Assembly: GCF_018446385.1 (NCBI RefSeq)
Contig: NC_056000.1
Coordinates: 78,254,688 to 78,318,687, forward strand
DNA length: 64,000 nucleotides
Direction: 5' to 3'
Source: Zingiber officinale
Lineage: Eukaryota > Streptophyta > Magnoliopsida > Zingiberales > Zingiberaceae
The position numbers and the translations under genes were made by a program. This document shows positions 43,619 through 56,649 of this stretch, in pieces (the stretch's first letter is position 1; every line of letters begins with the position of its first letter). The notes beneath the pieces are model-generated. The model worked only from the letters and a program-made list of their open reading frames with translations. It did no database searches and was not told the DNA's origin.

Positions 43619-45638
43619 CAAATAAATACACTACACAGTTCAGAACACTTGTCATTGTCTCTAGGCTATGCCGGCTAACCTATATTGCTTAAAGAACTTA
43701 TCTAAGCTTTCATCTGATATGGTGATAACACTTCTCAGTTTGTACATTTTTTTCTGGAAGTTGTTTTGCAGATAATACTGGTTTACTTGTTTTGCAAAAT
43801 ATTAAGGAGTTGTTTTGTGTAGCAAAATGAAATAAATCTGACCATCGGGGTAGTTCCTTGTCGCTCGGATTGCAGCGCATATCTAATAAGTTTTTATTTT
43901 TATTTTTTGTATTAAATGTATATTTTAGCAACTTTGTATGGTCCAACTGGTAGAGTTTACCAGACCATATATACAAATATGCACAATTTTGAATTCAGAG
44001 TAGATATCAATTGTAAACTCAGTTCCACGTGACATCAGGCATGTTTTATGAGGTCACTAACACTCATAATTCATGTTTCGCTTGCAGGCAGGTCCGAATG
44101 GGTGATGCATCGTAAGCAGCCCTGTTGACGAGGCATGTTTTGCTTGAAGTGCCAAAAAGAGCCAATTGGAATTTAACTATCTAACCCCACAGTGAGTCTC
44201 ATATTCAGCTCAAGGTGTGGCGTTGTACATAGATTACTTCTTTTTTCTGCATTTGCGATTAGATGGCCCAAATGGTCAATGCTTCGGTCAGGAGTTATAA
44301 CAACTCCTGATTTAATAAAAACATGGAGTTTATACACTGTACAGATGAGATATTTATCCGTTTATCGATTGCTGGCCCATTCTTCTTTTCTGTCCTAAAT
44401 CTTACTATGAAAACGGCTTGTTTCTTTGGATTGCTTCGCTGTTGACAGTTGATATCGAGCACGGCCCAGAATTTTATTGCTTCAAGCTTTCATTGAGTAG
44501 ATTGCATTTTACTGTGAAGAAGAAATCTGGTAAAGCTAGGAATGAATTATGAACAAGCAGCCACTGCGACATGCAGAGACTTGGAAGATTAAAAAATGAT
44601 ACAAACACAAATAACAGCGGTTAGATTTTTTGGAGTACAATCTCTACGTGAATCAGACCGAGTGAAAATAAAAAACATAGAAACCAATATGAACTTTTAG
44701 CTTTTTTGGCTGTCGTGCAGTAGAATAGCCTTACAAACTGTAGATTTCTGTATGGCCTTAACAAATTAGGTAAAATATGAAACAGGGAAAGAGAATCTGA
44801 ATGATATAAATTATTATATTAAGATAAAAAACTGATTATTCATGGTTTTTTTTCCAACAACTATAATACTATTATTATGCCTTTTTTATTCTAAACTTTT
44901 CTATTGTTATTTTTTTCAAAAAAAAAATATATAGCCTACAAAGAAAAATTAAATCGATACTCAAATTACCTTTGATAATTCTGAAATTATTAGATATGTA
45001 TTTAAAAAGTTAGTTAATAATAAATATAAATTAAGAGCTGAATAAAAGTTTGTAATCATTGTTTTCTCCGGTTGTTTTTCCCACAAACGAATCATAATCA
45101 AAGTATTTCATGCGTTTTCATTCTAAAAATCCATATCTTTCTCTGTTTATACAAACAATTGAAGTCCTACCATTATAATCCTTTGGCTAGATACAGAAAT
45201 ATATAATTAATTCAAGCAATCTTGTGGATTTCGTTTTTATTTGTGAGAATTATTATAATCGTTGTCTTGCTCAACACCAAGTATTTTTAAACTCTTATTT
45301 ATGTTATTGTCAAATGTCCCTAGAATTTTAACCCATGCTTATTATTCCTGTTTGCTTTATTTAATATCTTAAACAGCCGGGAAAATATGCCGAGTTATCT
45401 AAAAACTAATACAATAAATTTTCTGCACGATAATTTTACAACAGAACTAATTATTTTTGCCCAGGTGGACTCATATAATCTTAAAGGATGACTAAAAGTA
45501 ATGAACAGCCCAGCTTTGAAATGGCATTGCCTCATTGCTTTACTTCTATAAGCTGCTCGATTGTCTTGAGAATCCATTGCACAATTCTTTGAGTTCTTCA
45601 TCCAGAGAACTATATGCTGCTGCTCTGGTGTCTTTAGC
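43619..45638. other. Intergenic region between NFRKB-like and TerC genes
   Basis: The sequence is AT-rich. A GCTTGCAG|GCAGGTCC site near 44088 may be a last splice acceptor of the NFRKB-like 3' UTR. No further coding sequence, element end or RNA gene is supported. The last few hundred bases should contain the convergent 3' end of the TerC gene. Confidence 0.4.
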
Positions 45639-48600
45639 TCAATCGCTCTGGTTTTTTCTTAGGCTCAACAAGACTCCGGTACCAAGAGTTATCGCGACAA
45701 AACATAAGGAAGCCTCAGTCGATACATGATACCCTGCAGAGCAAGATCGCAGTAGGCAACACATAAACTACATGCCATCAACGAACTCAACATGCGCAAA
45801 ATGGCTAAGTTTAGCTTACCAAAAAAGTCAAACAGCATTTTTGTTCCGATGAAGCCCAAGACAACACCAATAGCAGGCTGCAAAGTTAGATTTACTTGAG
45901 CTTACAGTTCGTGGCAAAAGTATTTTGACGGAACGTGAACCAAATGTATATCCATGAATTCAGGTAATACAAAAATCATAAATATTAAAGATCTGATTTC
46001 AGGTATTGGCCTTTACAAAACTGGAAACAAGCAGCAATAGATTTGTTACCTTGGTAAGAGAACTCTAAATGAATAAATGTGCTAAAAAACATGTTGATGA
46101 TGCATTATAAAGAATGACAACATCATTAGTACTGAACTGAGTTAATGTTTACCTGTAAATACTCCATCTCAGACATGCTTTCCGAAATGAGCACGTACAG
46201 TGACCTTAGACCTACATAACATCATTCAAGAAGAACGATCAGTTGAAACAGAAATTACCTAAAAGGCTTATGGGATAAACAACCAAGATCCGAATCTGTA
46301 TTGTACTATATGACATAAAAAAAAAGACCCGGTTCATGTAACATCCTAAACTTGGAGTGGAATAATGAACCTCTATTCGTGCTAATGTTAAATGACTTTA
46401 AATGTGATGCTTGAGAAGGCTCTCTGCATAATAAGTACCCACTCTTTATATTTCTACTTAGTGGACCAAGTAATTTTTGCTTTGATGCCCCATCATAACC
46501 TGAACTTTTCACGTGAGTTACATCTTCCATTTGGTGAATCAGAAAAAATCTAAAATGTGCCTTGGAATAAGAAATTTTAAACAATTTGTATAAGATGTAG
46601 AGACTCTGGCTAAAAAAAAAGTAGCTAAATTGGATAATTGTATCAAGTACAAATATTTCAAACCTACAAAAACAAAAGCGTCAAGAGTCGTGTGGTGACA
46701 AATTATCGAATTACCGCATATAGCAAATAGGTTTGATGAGAAGACAATGAAAGGATCCCTTGTAACACCAAAAACTGCTGGTATTGAATCCACCTGTAAG
46801 CACGAGTTCTTTCTAGTAAGGCCAGATTAAGTTAAGTATTGATAACAATAGAATTTGCAAATAACCTACAGCAAATGCAATATCACTCAGCTCCACAACT
46901 GCAAGAGCGAGTAGTAATGGTGTAGCCTGCACAATGTTTTAAATCATCATTGAAAATACAAGGTTAACATTAGATAATTTAGCTTTGGCACTGAAGAAAT
47001 ACAAAATGGGCATGCATCTAGAGTAGAACCTAACCACTAAGATGAAAAGATTTTCCTGATGCAACCAACACTTACTTTCCTCACGCCATCTTTAATTGTG
47101 AAGAATCTATCCCCATCGTAATAATCTGAAACATGAACATGATTAAAATGATTGCTAAAGATGTAGAGAATGATCTGCGAACAAGAAAAGAATTATGCTT
47201 CTAGAGACTATCAAGACATAATTCCTTTTGATAAAAGGTAAGAACTATTTTCATCATGGCAAAAACAGAAAAGTTGCGCTTCACTCAAGTAGTCAACTCA
47301 TTTCTAGTTGGAGATCCTTTTTGTTTCAACTGTATCAAAAAGATGGTCCTTGACACCCGATTTCTGACTTCTGGTAGGCAATAGTAATCAATTATTGGCA
47401 GCAAAAAATATGATCAAGTTCAGAAAATACTAAACCTGTAATGTTCTTTTATATGTTGGGCATCTAATACTTGGACTTCTTCATTTACACCTTTGTATCC
47501 ACATGGAACACTCCAAGTGGACACTCAACATTCTTATTAGTCATGTGACACTTAGATCAATAGCAGTGTAGGATATACTAGTACTTGAGTCTATGTAACA
47601 TAGTGCCCAGCAACCAAAAAAAAAAAAAAAAACAGGGAACGTGTATTAACTAATTTTCTACAAAGTAGTAGTGTACTACTGTTATCATACCTCTTTTTAT
47701 TCTTCTCAGAAATTATGTAAAAAAATCATAATTTATGATATTAAAGCAATCAAGAAAAGGGACTTCGAGTTTGAGCAAATAATGAAGTTCAACTGAAAAT
47801 ACGGACGTCACCTGTAACAGGGATAAACTTTTGGCATGTTTTTACAATGAAGTTATCAGCCAGATCAGCCTCCTCTTCTTCAGCAGAAAACAACTGTCAA
47901 CGCAACAATATTTTACAAGTGTGCTTCAAGAAAATTTTGTCCCATTAGCATCACCAACATAAAGAGTGATAAGCCAAATTCTGCTTAAAGAATGAGATAT
48001 AATCTCAACGACTAGAATGAGAAGAAAAACCACATATTTTGCTTTTGAATCTTAGAAGTTGACACACAGGAAACTGTAAACAAACCATATCAACAACTGA
48101 AACACAACAACTAGAACTTTTTGTCCTATTTATTTGGACAGCTACTATAAGTAAACAAAAGCTCCATAACAGAAACCACATCATTTATCTTTAATCCGAA
48201 AAGAAACAGAAAAAACTGCATATAATTGAGGACTTGAATCATGGTTATCGGTTAAGTGATTGATTGCCTTCTAATGTAACAACTAGATTGGCATAATGAT
48301 AAACCAATCTGTGACTTTATGAACTAGTCTGACAAAATGCACTCGGATGTCAATTAAGTGGTCATATTCCAAATTATCAAACCACATGTGATATATCCTA
48401 CCAGTAATTCCTAAATAAACTATGACCTGTTAAGCATAAGATCACAAGAAAATGAATAACACAGGAATCGACTAAAAAAAGAAAATGAACTAAGAAATTT
48501 TACCTTGTATGATGAAAATAGAAGGATCAAGGCCAGTAGAACATTAACTAACTCAAATCTCTGAGCATTGGCAAGGAACAGTTACGAATAAGGTGTTAAG

Positions 48601-51600
48601 ATAAGGAACACAAAAGCAGTACAAAGACAATTTGATAGTTTATTACCTGAATTGTTGCAGTCCCAAGTAGGATTACTACTGCACGGAAAATGATTGCACC
48701 AGCAATACCATATGAAAGCACTTGACTCTAACCATTTTAGTAGGGAAAAGTTTTTCAAGACAGAATATTAACCTAACCATGATAATTGCAGAAAAGGAAC
48801 CAAATTACCTGACACTTCACAGGAACTTTGAAATAACTGAAAATTAAAACAAAGACAAAGAGATTGTCGACTGAAAGACTCTGTTCCAGAATATAGCTGT
48901 AACAATAATTTGTCAAATTAGTACTTCTTGTCGCTATAAGTTCACACGTAATCTAGAAATATAAAGAAAAGAAATGCGAAGCTGACACAAGATATTCATT
49001 GAACAAACCAATTAGATAGAGGAGTCAGAAATTTGCATGCATACAACAACCATCAACCACATACCACCTATGTAGCACATGTAATTTATGCTTACAACAA
49101 CATAGATCAGTGAAGTTTCAAGAGAAAAGGTGAAGCATAAATTATCCAAGTTGTATGCATTGTCATATGCCACATAACACATGTAAATTGAATGCTGAAA
49201 CTAGTATGAAAAGGAGCAGTATGTTATTAGTTTACAGTGGACTGGCAAAAGTGGAAATTGAACACTTAAAAGGCAATAGCTGAACTATGAATTTTTGACA
49301 TATCAAGCTTCTTTCTCTATCTACTTCTCAGATTCTCATTAAATGCAAAATCCAAGCTACACATTATCATTATCTTTTTTGTGACACCATAAGTTTTACT
49401 TTTCAAATTAGTATAATGGTTGAGAATAATCAGTTTTGAAAAATAAACAATTGCATATTATCTAAGTGAACAATTAACCTTGATCTTTACAAACTAAAAA
49501 CTCAGCTAAATGCTTGAAATATGATGAAATATTCTCATCAAAATGGAAAGATCAAGAAGACTCGATAAATATGAAAGATCATTACGAGTACCTAGGAAAT
49601 TAAACCAAAATCCAAAGTGTTCAAGTAGCAATACAACATCTCAGGGATACAGTTGCAAAAGGTAATTAAATGCACAATGATAATATTAACGGAAAACAAA
49701 GATAGAAACTTTAGTTTAGTAACATACATGCCGCATACCCTGCAAAAAATTCAGATGCCTTTTCAATGCCATCCTTAAAACCCAAGCAAATTCCAAAAGC
49801 CGAAGCAGCAAACACCTGAGAGGTAATGAGAAACAATAGTAAGAAATGGCACTTAGTTAATCATTAATCAAGATAGCGAGAGCACACTATAAAACTGCCA
49901 GAGCTATGCTTTAGCATGTAAGTATATACTTTACAGACCATACCCATAATGCAACTGTTTTCATAGAAGAGGATTTGTCTGCCAATGTGCTTTCTGTACC
50001 ACCTGAAACAGGATCTCGAATAGCCACCCCAATAATGTTTACCTCATCATGTGATGAAGAATTGTTCTTCTCTTTATCCTCTACAAACACATATTGTCAT
50101 GCATTATGCATCATAAAATAATATTTCCATCAAGCTCTGAGTATAAAATCACGACCCAATATGTTGGGCACTGCCTTTTGTGTTTACTGTAGGGAACTGC
50201 CTCAATATGTTTATTGGATTTTTAAAGACAATATGATATGAATACATATAATATCACATTATTCAGAAATAATATAAGTAGAGCACCAGATTCAGTCGTT
50301 ATTTTCATTGTTAGATACACATACTATAATACTCATTTAGCAGAAGAATCCTTTCCAAAAAGTAATTTCACCTACACAGGAACTCTTGTTCTTCAAAATG
50401 AATCTTCAATCATTGTTAGTCATCAAATTCCAATTAATTTACTAAATAAAAGCATTTTGTAGAAATCTCATGTTTCACAACTATGTACCTATCATCTTTA
50501 ACAAGATTTTAACATCCATCACACTAGTAAATTGATAGAAACAGCAATTTGCTAACATGAGTAAGAGTAAAAGATAACTGATAGTTGTATCTTAGATGAG
50601 ACATGGGAATGGTATCAGACTAAAAGATAAGTTATCCTTTCATCTCCAATGCTCCCAATATGTAGTATTCCAAAGATTTCAATGTATGGCACCAATATGT
50701 TCAATACAATTGTAGCTTTTTTTATAAGCAATTTTAGATGTACTCATGTAGAAACATTCTATCTGTATATCATATAACAAAATCAATATTGATAAATGTC
50801 TTATTGTATTCTTTTTTTCCATTTGTATTTATTCTTTTCAATTGCGAGGAGTTGGATGAAAGGAAACTTTCATGTCCAATTTTGCAGTAGAGATCGAACT
50901 AAGAAATAACCCTGAACTATAACCACAAAAAAACCATATTTTGTAAGCAACATAGTGGAAGAACGAAGGGAATATTGAGACTTCATTAGAAATAGGAAGA
51001 ACCTCACCGATATCAGATACTTTTTGGGAGATGAAAATTGAATAATTGCTTAATGTGCTTTATCTATCGAGCCTAAACTACATCTTACTACATCCACTAC
51101 AACCTACTAACCATTATATGACCAATATGTATGTAGCATCCACCATATAACTGTCATGCCTGCTACATCCACTGCATGACCACAACAACTATTTTTATCA
51201 ACCAAGGCCTACAACATAACTCTCATCCTTGACAAAGTACTTCTCCTCAAACACTAGGAGATGAAAGAATATCAAATTCACAGCAGAGCCTTTTATTTGG
51301 CAGTTAAATTCATCTGGATTATGTCTTGCCAAACTAACCTTTTGTAGCAATTTCCTGCTGAAAGGTCTATCAAAGTTGGTGCTAATTTCTTTTCGTTCGA
51401 TGATTTGTCATTCCTGTGCTGGTGAAGGACCAAAGGACAGTACCAGGAAGACGATTTGTCATTCTTGCGCTGGTGAAGCACCAAAGGACAGTACCAGGAA
51501 GACGATTTGTCATTCTTGTGCTGGTGAAGCACCAAAGGACAGTACCAGGAAGACAATAGCCGTTTGTCCGTTGCAACACAAGTGTGGTGTGGTGGAGAAG

Positions 51601-52159
51601 AGAATTGCTAGTAGTATTTATAAAATACGTTTGCAAGAAGAAAATACAAATTGGTTTGACTATCAACCTTGATAAATTATGCACGTCATAAAAAAGCCAA
51701 TAACTTATTGATCAAAATAATTATTCTTAAATCGTATTAGTCTTAATCTCTTCTCTATTCTCCTAATTATTAGTATCTAATCACTCACACGAACCTCATT
51801 ACAAATCGATCTCATGCATCTTATTATAATCGGACAACAAAACATCCAAGCTAAAAATCAGCAATATAGTTCAACAGGAACACGTAAATATAAAATCATT
51901 TATTTCTCCAACCAAATCAAATTACCAAATACACAAAACTAGTGACTAAGGCAAAATCATAGCATGTCACCCGCAACCGAGATGTCTTCTTGGTCAGTCC
52001 CTTTCGCCCACGGAATGCCAATTGAAAGCCTGCAGAAGCGACAACTCCTAGCTGGAAAGCAGAGCCTAAATGAGCACGAATCAACCTAAGGCAAAGAATT
52101 CATCCATGGAGGAGAAAGAAGACTACTACCTGGATCGCGAGGGGCGGCGGCGAGGGCAT
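45639..52159 (-). CDS. TERC: TerC-family thylakoid membrane protein, 14 exons
   Basis: Exons on the minus strand: 52159-52130, 52051-51971, 50078-49944, 49815-49739, 48896-48809, 48727-48647, 48560-48504, 47893-47812, 47125-47076, 46926-46870, 46793-46715, 46211-46153, 45877-45820 and 45733-45639. All fit GT-AG borders and phases, giving 342 residues. The first exon codes only MPSPPPLAIQ; exon 2 adds a basic, Ser-rich plastid transit-like segment. The core shows MKTVALW, YILEQSLSVDNLFVFVLIFS, YGIAGAIIFRAVVILLGTAT, LALAVVELSDIAFAVDSIPA, VFGVTRDPFIVFSSNLFAI and PAIGVVLGFIGTKMLFDFFG, i.e. the TerC multi-helix fold with both acidic SVDN and ELSDIAFAVDS motifs. The Arabidopsis homologue (TERC/PDE149) is needed for thylakoid biogenesis and membrane-protein insertion. 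The exon 2 donor is uncertain: a second in-phase GT at 51925 is possible. The frame is intact. Confidence 0.92.
51402..51554. repeat. 51-bp triple tandem repeat in TerC intron 2
   Basis: Three adjacent 51-bp units (51402-51452, 51453-51503, 51504-51554) with very few differences. The length is a multiple of three, so a frame on the plus strand stays open and repeats ICHSCAGEAPKDSTRK; the minus strand is also open. There is no sign that it is translated, since it lies in the long second intron of the opposite-strand gene. Confidence 0.85.
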
Positions 52160-53528
52160 GGCGGCGGAGGGAGGAAACAGAAGAGCCCCCAAGCCGCCCG
52201 GGATCGAACATGAGAGGGGCTCGAACCCACGGGCGGTGGTGGATCGCGGAAGCGAAGGCCATGGGCTGGAACGGTGGCCGAAGAAAGCGAGTCGTTATCC
52301 GCCTCCCTCCGGGGCGTGTGGATTTATTTATTTATTTCGATAATCGACTTATTTTTCATTTCATTTTATTTCATTTTTTTTATTGTAAGAGTAGAAAAAA
52401 AAATTAGCAAAATAATGATAATTCAAATGTTCAACGACTAGGCAAATTGTTGTTATTAAGTTACTTTTATTTTCAATTTTACTGATTTATGTCCCTCCAA
52501 TATTTTTGTTCTTATTAATATCTTTTCTCTTTTATTTTTATTCTGGATAATATTTCTATAATTAATTATTCTGTGAATATCAGACGAAACTATGGCAACA
52601 CCGTCAATTATGATCACAGCGGCTCGAGGAACGACAATGGTGACGTGTCGAAGTTGGCTGCTACTCTCCTTTTTGCATGTTATCGTTGAAGAGCGATAGG
52701 TTGAACTTGTCATGATTGTGGTACTTGGGAGGGATGGCATTGGAGGAATTGATAGTTGCACTAACGGTGATAACGAGATGACTTGGCCGGCAAATGGTGT
52801 GGCCAAAGAAGGCAATGGAGGAGGAGGACGAGGATGAGGAGGAGAGCGGGGAGGGGATCATGTTGTGGGTGGTTGACCAGAGGAGGAAAAGGGGGGCGGG
52901 GGTGGGGGGTGACACTGACGCCAAAGAGGTCGAAGTGATGGTAAGGAAGGGCGCAACTGCAGCGACGAAGGGGGGAGTGGGGAAGCTAGTGAACTACGCC
53001 AATGGATGAGACGAAAGGAGGTTTAAGGAGGGGAGATCAAATCGGGATATAACACTTATAGAGGCGTGATGCTTCCATAAACCTTGTTTGGCCTTCTCAC
53101 GATCGTGTTCACCACATCACATGCGTGTATGTGTCGTTGGCGCTAGGCCTCCGACCTCATCTCCACCCGTGAGCACGACAAGGAAGTTCACTTCGTCCTT
53201 ACCTCTGTTTTTCTCTTCCTCCTTTTATTTTTTTCCCCTTCCCTTTTATTATTCTTCTACTGTTGCTGTTGTTGTTCATGGATCCTACTAGCACTGGTAG
53301 CAACCAAAGCTCCTGCAATAGCGACAACAAGGAGTTTGACAACGATGTCGTCGGCTCCTGAGCTGATCTCTCCTCCTTAAAACTCCACCTATCTCACCCA
53401 CCACTTCCGGTCAATACTTCTTTTTCATCTTCCATCTTCAATTCCTTCGCGCCTTACTTCACACCCTTCCCCTTCTTGCTCCTGCTGGAGGCAGTTCCTT
53501 TCCCTTGATGCCTCCGCCAGTTTCCCTC
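52160..53528. other. TerC upstream region and GC-variable intergenic DNA
   Basis: The promoter of the TerC gene should lie just right of 52160, where sequence is GC-rich; no clear TATA was seen. A GGA-rich stretch (52790-52990) gives Ser-rich frames on the minus strand and a CT-rich stretch at 53160-53270 follows. Neither resembles a known protein, and they may be decayed element sequence. Confidence 0.35.
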
Positions 53529-53543
53529 TGTTAAGATTTTAAA

Positions 53544-55339
53544 TGTTAAGATTTCTTTAAAAGTTTTAGCCATTAGTAGTTTGTCCGAGTCTTAATTTGT
53601 CCAAGTCTTTAGTGTTTAAGTATTTGATTTTGTGTCTATTGATCCTACTATATAGGAGATATGATAAGTTGAAATGTTCTCTTGTAAAGCCTATTTATAG
53701 GCTCTCTTTCTTCATCAGTAACACAACTTTTCCATTCAAACACATCTCTTTTGTTTTTCCTTGCCATTGTATCAGTGGTATCAAAGCGAAACAAAGCAGC
53801 AGCTTTCATCTTGCAGTAGCAAGACTCAATGGAGTTTGAAAATAATTTTGTGCAACTTGCGATTCCATGTTTTGATGGTCACTATGACCATTGGAGTATG
53901 CTAATGGAGAATTTTCTACGGTCAAAAGAGTATTGGTCAATCATTGAATCTGGAATTCAAGCACCAGCAATAGATGCAGTCTTGAATGATATCCAAAAAA
54001 TAGAGTCAAAAGGGAGAAAGCTCAAAGACTTGAAGGCAAAAAATTACCTTTTATAGGCAAGTGATCACCCCATCTTGGAAACAATTCTTCGTAAAAAACT
54101 TCCAAAAATATTTAGGATTCCATGAAAAAAAATATCAAGGCTCTGCTAGAGTGAAGCGTGCACAGCTTCAAGCTTTGAGAAGAGATTTTGAGACTCTGAA
54201 AATGAAGGATGGCAAATTCGTCACTAGTTATTGTGCCAGGACTATGGAGATCAACAACAAAATACGATTTCATGGTGAGAAAATGGGAGATGGCACCATT
54301 GTGGAGAAGATATTGTGTTCCTTAACATTAAAGTTTGATTATGTTGTGTGTTCCATTGAAGAATCCAAAGACATAGATGCATTTTCTATTGATGAACTAC
54401 AGAGCTCCTTACTAGTCTATGAACAAAAGATGAACCAAAGTTCAACTTCAGAGGAGCAAGCTTTAAAGGCCTCTATCTCTACTTATTTCTCAAACTCTAG
54501 AGGAAGGGGAGATCGAGGCAATACAGATGATAGTAGATATTTTGAAGCTAATGATGGTTATTTTCGGGGCAAAGACAGAGGACGAGATCAATATTTTGAC
54601 AAACCAAAGGGAGAGTGTTTTAGATGTCATAAATTTGGACATTATCGTTTTAAATGTTATACTAGGCTACCTGAAGACAAAGAAAAGGAAGCGCAATCAA
54701 ATTTTGTCGAAAAGCAAGAAGTGGAAACTTTGTTAATGGTTGTTCAAGCTAATCAGGAACTTGAGTCTGATGTTTGGTATGTGGATACGGGCTACAGTAA
54801 CCATATGTGTGGGAAGTAAGTCTTCTTCTTTTTTTAATTTAAATGAAGCTTTCATTCTACAATAAGTTTTGATGATTCTTCCATTATGAAAGTGATGGGA
54901 AATAATAATATAAAGATAAGAACCAAGAATGATTCTGTAGAAACAAATTCTAATATTCTTTACGTTCCTGACTTGAAAAGTAATTTGTTAAGTGTTGGTC
55001 AATTACAAGAAAAGGGTTATGTAATCACTATTCAAAAGGGTGTTTGTGGGATTCATGATCCCACTAGAGGAGACATTATTGTTGTGCAAATGAACTCAAA
55101 CAGATTGCTTCCATTGAAGATTACAAGTGTGCAATCTTGTTTGGTAGCTAAAGTAAAGGACCCTTCTTGGTTGTGGCATTTTCGTTATGATCACTTGAGT
55201 TTTGGCGGATTGAATATCCTCCAGTAGAAAACTATGGTGATAGGTCCTCCTCATATTAGTATTCCTTCCCAAGTTTATGAAGAATGTATTGTTAGCAAAC
55301 AACATCCTTCTCAATTTCCTCAAGGGAAGTTATGGCGAG
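53544..55339 (+). mobile_element. Copia element, truncated on the right by a later insertion
   Basis: A short LTR (from 53529 or 53544 to about 53774) is followed by the primer-binding site TGGTATCAAAGC at 53776. Then comes gag from 53829 (FENNFVQLAIPCFDGHYDHW), with a UBN2-type core (ARVKRAQLQALRRDFETLKM), a CCHC zinc knuckle (CFRCHKFGHYRFKC, near 54620) and the protease motif region VWYVDTGYSNHMCG (about 54775), then GAG-pre-integrase (LKSNLLSVGQLQEKGYVITI). The Ty3-type element at 55340 cuts it off, and no integrase or reverse transcriptase is seen beyond. It is broken, with a few breaks besides the truncation. Resemblance is to the Tork/TNT1 side of Copia. Confidence 0.82.
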
Positions 55340-56216
55340 TGATCCGGTGGTAAGGATAGGGGACCCTCGTTGGCGGAAGGTCAACGACACGTGGAGGTCA
55401 AAGGTCAAGAGAGTCAACCCTGAAACTCGACAGACCGGACTGAGAGGGCCGACCGGCCACCCGACCGACCGGACTGAGAAGGCTAATCGGCCGGGAATCC
55501 TCCCAGCCGAATGAAAGACAACCCGATTAGGGGTCAGGTTTCCGATGCTCGAGGTAAAAAGGTTTCATGGCCGAGCGGGCTGTCCGTTCGGCCGGGGCAC
55601 AAGGCAACAAAGACAGGCAGGAGCAATCTCATCCGAGCATACGATCGGGAGTCCTCCCAGTCGAACCGATACCTACAACCGGGGCAGAAGTGATATGCCT
55701 GCCGAGCGGGCGAACCGCTCGGCCCTGGAACAGACAGGAGGCGCAAGAGGACAAAGGAGACAGGGGATAACATCATCCTCGAGACGTCTGCAGCCGACAG
55801 GGAGCAGGGTTGACGGCCGAGCCGTACGCAGGATCGTACGGTGGAAGCTTCCACCGTCACATCCGGGATATACTCGGACGATTGCGGAATGACGTCAGAA
55901 GTGCTTTTCTGACATGGGCTCGTTAAGGTATATTTGGGGAAGCGTGCACGTATCGAGAAGCGTGTCCGCGCCTCCCCGGGGTCCTATATAAGGACCCCCA
56001 GACGTCGACGAAGGTATGCGCAATCTTCACTGTAACCACAGTTACACTGCCTCTCTCATTTCTCGTTGTCTGACTTGAGCGTTGGAGGGTCGTCGCCGGG
56101 AAACCCCTCCCGGCTCGGCTTCTTTGTAGGTTCGCCGGAGATCTACACCACCAGTCGGAGACAGCGGAGCGTGCCACGTCCCCAGCGTCCGTCGACTCAG
56201 CGTTCGGACAGGATCA
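55340..56216 (+). repeat. LTR of the Tat-like element
   Basis: It is 877 bp with a TATA box (TATATAAGG at about 55984) preceded by GCGTGTCCGCGCCTCCCCGGG and followed by a CT-rich leader. It is collinear with 11989-12043 plus 21630-22433. Confidence 0.75.
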
Positions 56217-56649
56217 AATTGGCACCGTCTATGGGACTTCGACCCCCTCGAGGTCCCTAGGCCCGAAGCTGATCTCGGGTCCGCTCGCCCTCTCCTGGCT
56301 ACAGCTGACTGCATGTATCCTCAGCTGCCTTGTGTGTGCCTTCCTGACTCTATTGGAGTCTCCTCCGGTCGAGCCTCTGGCAATGATGTTGATCTCGCCT
56401 CGAGATGCGTTGCCCCTATTCTCCTCCTCCCGAGCGGACGGTCGAGGTCGTTCATGCGATGCCCGATGGTGGGCTCCGGGCTGCTGACGATGTTGTCGCT
56501 CGGGGGATCTCCTTTCTATTCTTTGAACGGGGCTCCGTTGTCGATGTCGTCGGTCTGGAGAAGGTTGATCGGCCGGGAATCCTCCGAGGCGAATGAAAGA
56601 CAATCCGACTAGGGGTCCGGTTTCCGATGCTCAAGGTAAAAAGGTTTTA

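Noticed and set aside
46306-46584. Minus-strand frame of 92 codons in the TerC gene
   Set aside because: It lies in an intron between exons 46793-46715 and 46211-46153 and lacks similarity to TerC.
52456-53009. Ser-rich minus-strand and acidic plus-strand frames upstream of the TerC gene
   Set aside because: They mirror a GGA/TCC-rich stretch, have no homologue I recognise, and overlap each other.
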